Origin: Candidatus Aminicenantota bacterium
Lineage (GTDB): Bacteria; Acidobacteriota; Aminicenantia; Aminicenantales; Aminicenantaceae
Reading direction: 5' to 3'
Length of the DNA stretch: 52,396 nt
NCBI GenBank assembly: GCA_011773465.1
Contig: WVXO01000018.1
Span: forward strand, 9,976 to 62,371
The position numbers were made by a program, and so were the translations under genes. Within the stretch, counting starts at the first letter, position 1. The number at the start of each line of letters is the position of its first letter. A model generated the notes under the pieces. The model had not been told where the DNA came from and made no database searches. It saw nothing but the letters and a program-made list of their open reading frames with translations. Of the stretch, positions 49,893-52,396 are shown in pieces.

Positions 49893-51125
49893 ATGTGTTC
49901 AAACCGATTCGAAACACGTTGTATTCGGTGCAGGTTGAAAAAGACATTAATTCTCAGTCTAATCCCGATAATTATGCTTGTGATGTGGCATTTTTCGCAT
50001 GCATATCACCAAGCACACAAATCGAAGGCAGACTTGCCTTATGCCAAAGAGCTCCAGGATGTACTGAAGATAGGCATTGAAACAAACAAAGGGACTGGAG
50101 TATCGGCAGCCGTCATTGTTCCGGGATCTGCTCTTTGGACCGGTGTGGCTGGAGTTTCTGATAAAACATCGGGAGAGGTTGTCAAACCCGAAATGCTCTT
50201 CCTGAGCGCCAGTATTGGAAAAAACTACCTCGCTACTTTGGTTTTGAAGCTGGCTGAAGAAGGGAAATTAAACCTGAATGATCCTCTGGACAAGTGGATC
50301 TCAGAGCATCCGAATGTAGACCGGAGCATCACTGTCCGTCAGCTTCTCAATCACACGAGCGGACTGTCAGATTACGTGAAGCATCCGAACTCACCTTACC
50401 AAACCCTTTATTCAACAATCGATTTCAAGAAGCTCTGGACTCCGAAAGAAATTGTTACTTCATTGGTTGGAAAGCCGTTTTCCCTTCCTGGAGAGAGCTG
50501 GCACTACTCTACGACGAATTATGTTCTTCTCAAGATGATTGTCGAGAAGATCACTCGTTCAACAGTACCTGCTGAACTACGAAAGCGTTTTCTCGATCCT
50601 CTCGGTCTGAAATCCACAGTTCCATTAGCTGACTCTATAATTATTCCACGAGGTCATAATATCGCACACAACTGGTTTGATGCCGACGCAGATGGAATTC
50701 TTGATGACATATCCTCTAAACCAAAGACCTGGCTCAGTATATCCCCGCATGTCATATTCACAACAGCAGAGGAGCTCGCCAGATGGTCAGATTTTCTGTT
50801 CAGAAAGCACGAAGTTTTGAGCAAGGAGTCCCTCAGAGAAATGCTTAACTTCCACTCACCCATATCAGATCCCAATGAACCCCTGATCGTGGGCTATGGA
50901 CTGGGAACGGCAGAGTTCCCCAGCCAATTATTCGGAGGAGATCAAGTGATAGGACACCTAGGTTGGGACTTTGGATGGATGGGGGCAATACTTTTTTTCC
51001 CGGAACATTCCGTGAGCGTAGCCATCTTGATGAATGACAACAACGAACGGTGTATAACCCATATAGCTGTGGGACTTTGGACCGTGATTAGAAAACATCT
51101 TGTCGCTACAAAAAAGCAAATTTGA
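49893..51125 (+). CDS. Exported serine beta-lactamase-like hydrolase (class C / DD-peptidase family)
   Basis: 410 aa. A signal or anchor helix lies at residues about 19-40. SASIGKNYLATLVLKLAEEG carries the S-x-x-K nucleophile motif (SIGK), and HYSTTNYVLLKMIV carries the second Tyr motif (Y-S-T). QLLNHTSGLSDYV is typical of the beta-lactamase/LACTB-type group. A DADADGILDD stretch near residue 263 looks like a loop insertion. The third motif is HLGWDFGWMGAI. The enzyme would cleave esters or peptides in the envelope; antibiotic resistance should not be assumed. GAGGAGGAAAGG precedes ATG 49893. The gene lies between two related gene-tail remnants. Confidence 0.82.
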   Translation: MCSNRFETRCIRCRLKKTLILSLIPIIMLVMWHFSHAYHQAHKSKADLPYAKELQDVLKIGIETNKGTGVSAAVIVPGSALWTGVAGVSDKTSGEVVKPEMLFLSASIGKNYLATLVLKLAEEGKLNLNDPLDKWISEHPNVDRSITVRQLLNHTSGLSDYVKHPNSPYQTLYSTIDFKKLWTPKEIVTSLVGKPFSLPGESWHYSTTNYVLLKMIVEKITRSTVPAELRKRFLDPLGLKSTVPLADSIIIPRGHNIAHNWFDADADGILDDISSKPKTWLSISPHVIFTTAEELARWSDFLFRKHEVLSKESLREMLNFHSPISDPNEPLIVGYGLGTAEFPSQLFGGDQVIGHLGWDFGWMGAILFFPEHSVSVAILMNDNNERCITHIAVGLWTVIRKHLVATKKQI

Positions 51126-51347
51126 TCGCAAACCTAGGGTCGGGCCACCCCCATATTCTGGTTGATAAAATAAAATTGTTTATGATATATAAGCTAAAGA
51201 AAGCTGATTTATATAATTTTAGAAACTTAATAAGATATTAAAAAGATATTGGGATATTTGTTCGGTATTTTAGCTAGATTTTAAGAATTGGAAACCAAAG
51301 AATAAGCCCTAGCCTCCCGATTCTGAAAAAAACACAAAACGAATTGA

Positions 51348-51500
51348 GCCCTTTATTTAGTTAGGAAAGGAAAAAACTGGCACGGCTGGCAGTACAAGTT
51401 TAGAACTCTCCTCATAAGGGCGTATGAGTCAAACACCCTGGAGAAACTGAGGGATTTCTTGACTGTGGAATCGCCGGAACTTCAACCAGAAGCAGTTTAA
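51348..51500 (+). pseudogene. Gene-tail remnant 2, related to remnant 1
   Basis: The C-terminal stretch LIRAYESNTLEKLRDFL aligns with LVRKAYQSNKLNELKVL of remnant 1. About 50 codons remain, with no start. Family unknown. Confidence 0.4.
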
Positions 51501-51517
51501 ATAATTAAGATTCAAAT

Positions 51518-51548
51518 GGCGGAGTCATTCGATTCCGCCCTCTTTTTT
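51518..51548 (+). terminator. Intrinsic terminator after gene-tail remnant 2
   Basis: GGCGGA (51518-51523) pairs with TCCGCC (51534-51539), followed by CTCTTTTTT. The left arm context GCGGAGTCAT resembles GGCGAGTCAT at the 49.6 kb terminator, supporting common origin. Confidence 0.75.
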
Positions 51549-51662
51549 GCACATTCGGGTTAAAATTTAGGGATTTACTCCCCATTTATTATCCAAAAAG
51601 GTGATAGAATAGAGGTGATTCCAACTAGGGCTGGAATTGAAAGAATTCTGAAAAAAGAAGAA

Positions 51663-52034
51663 TTAGGGTTTTAACTGGATGACTGGGAGCTCCGAGTAGC
51701 CCCACAGTTTATTCAAGGATACGTTCTTAATCTCACTGAAGATTGTGTAGCTGACTCCAAAGGCAACAAACAAGAGTAATCTATTTTTGGTGGGATTCAG
51801 GAACCAGCTTCTGCTCTTCGTAATCAGTGCCACAAGCCAGAAACAGCCGAGTGTAATCCCCACATCCCCCAGTGTGCAGTGGAACCTGTACCATATAATT
51901 GTATTGATCTGATCGCTGATATCGACAAAAAATGGAGTTTGCAGCACTTCCCAAACGAAATTCAGCAGAAAAGAAAAAAAAGCAATATTCAACTCGGGAA
52001 AGGATATAACTCTTTTCATCCCCTGAATTTTCAT
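51663..52034 (-). CDS. Hypothetical membrane protein, C-terminally short
   Basis: 123 aa with three transmembrane segments: LNIAFFSFLLNFVWEVLQTP, then LGDVGITLGCFWLVALIT, and LLLFVAFGVSYTIFSEIKNV. The pattern FLLNFVWEVLQTPF and YHCT/RFHCTLGD with an Asp in a membrane segment resembles small uncharacterised bacterial membrane proteins that usually continue with one more helix after WGYSELP. Here it stops after VIQLKP, so it may be truncated. Two close ATGs (52034 and the sixth codon) are possible starts. Function unknown. Confidence 0.5.
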   Translation of the reverse strand: MKIQGMKRVISFPELNIAFFSFLLNFVWEVLQTPFFVDISDQINTIIWYRFHCTLGDVGITLGCFWLVALITKSRSWFLNPTKNRLLLFVAFGVSYTIFSEIKNVSLNKLWGYSELPVIQLKP

Positions 52035-52255
52035 TTTCTCAAAATCCTTATCGATATTGTAAGAAAAATGAGAAAGATTGACAAATCATGAAGATAAAGG
52101 ACAGAAAATGTATTTAATTCGATTAATTTATGGGCTCAGTCTGCCGTTTCAAATATGAGGCCAAATTGTCTTTCATATGAATAATTGGCAAACGCATTTT
52201 CAGATTATTTGTTTAAGGAAGGTTATACAAGAAGTAAAAAAAATTAAAAAAATGC

Positions 52256-52285
52256 TTGACATACTATAGGGGGGTATACTATATT
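52256..52285 (+). promoter_or_regulatory. Promoter with CsoR-like operator
   Basis: TTGACA (52256-52261), 18 bases, TATATT (52280-52285). The spacer holds ATACTATAGGGGGGTATACT, a G-tract flanked by matching TATAC/ATACTAT arms, like operators of CsoR/RcnR-type metal sensors. A repressor bound there would cover the -35 to -10 region. It lies about 75 bases before the ATG at 52361. The sensor is not in the window. Confidence 0.5.
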
Positions 52286-52360
52286 ATATATGGAAACTAG
52301 GAAGGAAGATGCCAAAAAGAATTCGATGAAAAGGAAAGCTTCGAACAAGGAGGTTATCAA

Positions 52361-52396
52361 ATGATGTCAGGAGGTCAAGGATTCATGGGAGGAGGA
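52361..52396 (+). CDS. Start of a Gly/Met-rich protein (cut by window end)
   Basis: AAGGAGG lies 7 bases before ATG 52361. Twelve codons are visible, MMSGGQGFMGGG, then the window ends. The Gly/Met-rich start and the metal-type operator upstream suggest a small metal-handling or SHOCT-type membrane protein. Too little is seen to name it. Confidence 0.5.
   Translation, partial: MMSGGQGFMGGG

Larger units (their letters stand above)
51126..51662. other. Gap holding gene-tail remnant 2 and a terminator
   Basis: This 540-base gap holds no complete gene. The frame 51348-51500 is open after a TGA and reads LYLVRKGKNWHGWQYKFRTL, LIRAYESNTLEKLRDFL to a stop at 51498, resembling remnant 1. A hairpin (51518-51548) follows. 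The rest is AT-rich with no further signal that I can support. Confidence 0.45.

Noticed and set aside
52309-52329. Six-codon leader peptide before the Gly/Met-rich gene
   Set aside because: An ATG with a short frame exists, but its ribosome site spacing is poor and there is no sign of attenuation.
1-52396. CRISPR array or rRNA operon
   Set aside because: No regularly spaced direct repeats of CRISPR type and no rRNA-like sequence were seen; the repeats found are palindromic or dispersed.

Overview
The window looks like a chromosomal segment of an uncultured, moderately AT-rich Gram-negative bacterium of the Acidobacteriota / Candidatus Aminicenantes type. This lineage call is an inference. 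It rests on the mix of Oar-like TonB receptors, zinc-ribbon Ser/Thr kinases with TPR or formylglycine-type sensor regions, glycogen genes, 2-hydroxyacyl-CoA dehydratase-like proteins and glucosylglycerate-type solute genes. No rRNA or complete tRNA is present to fix it.

Layout. 0-3 kb: an exported CrtI-like flavoprotein, a coiled-coil lipoprotein and a LapA-like membrane protein. 3-8 kb: a forward run for solute and storage carbohydrate: an MpgP-family phosphatase, GpgS, GlgC and a GalT-like transferase. 8-13.5 kb: a methyltransferase/ATP-grasp fusion, a decayed groES lying between two divergent sigma-54 promoters, a small OB-fold-like protein, a sigma-54 activator and a UPF0316 membrane protein. 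13.6-16.9 kb: an AT-rich island with a 24-residue Lys/Ala-rich mini-protein, an archaeal-looking winged-helix protein, a TIM-barrel isomerase and a fused nucleotidyltransferase/CDP-alcohol phosphotransferase. 17-24 kb: an exported methyltransferase, then a reverse run of glycerate 2-kinase, a GT-A glycosyltransferase, GlgA and MalQ. 24-37 kb: an outer-membrane-like protein, two frameshifted dehydratase genes, a Nif3-like protein, MFS and NhaC transporters, a saccharopine-dehydrogenase-like enzyme, small envelope proteins and a zinc-finger membrane protein. 37-49.4 kb: a HEPN-type gene, two very large membrane Ser/Thr kinases, an Oar-like TonB receptor, and remnants of the same kinase family, with tRNA halves and mobile debris at both edges. 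49.4-52.4 kb: a serine hydrolase between two related gene tails, a truncated membrane protein, and a promoter with a CsoR-like operator in front of a partial Gly/Met-rich gene.

How the genes fit together. GpgS plus the phosphatase should make glucosylglycerate (or a relative) from a nucleotide sugar and 3-phosphoglycerate. The GT-A enzyme beside GlgA could add a second sugar, and glycerate 2-kinase could recover glycerate. GlgC, GlgA and MalQ form the glycogen arm.

The most unusual signals are these. (1) Four dispersed copies of a non-coding element share two interlocked helices, with compensatory changes in one copy. (2) A kinase gene family has left promoter-plus-zinc-ribbon seeds around the region; in one of them the kinase glycine loop now serves as the ribosome binding site of the TonB receptor. 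(3) A sigma-54 module has a dead groES under one arm.
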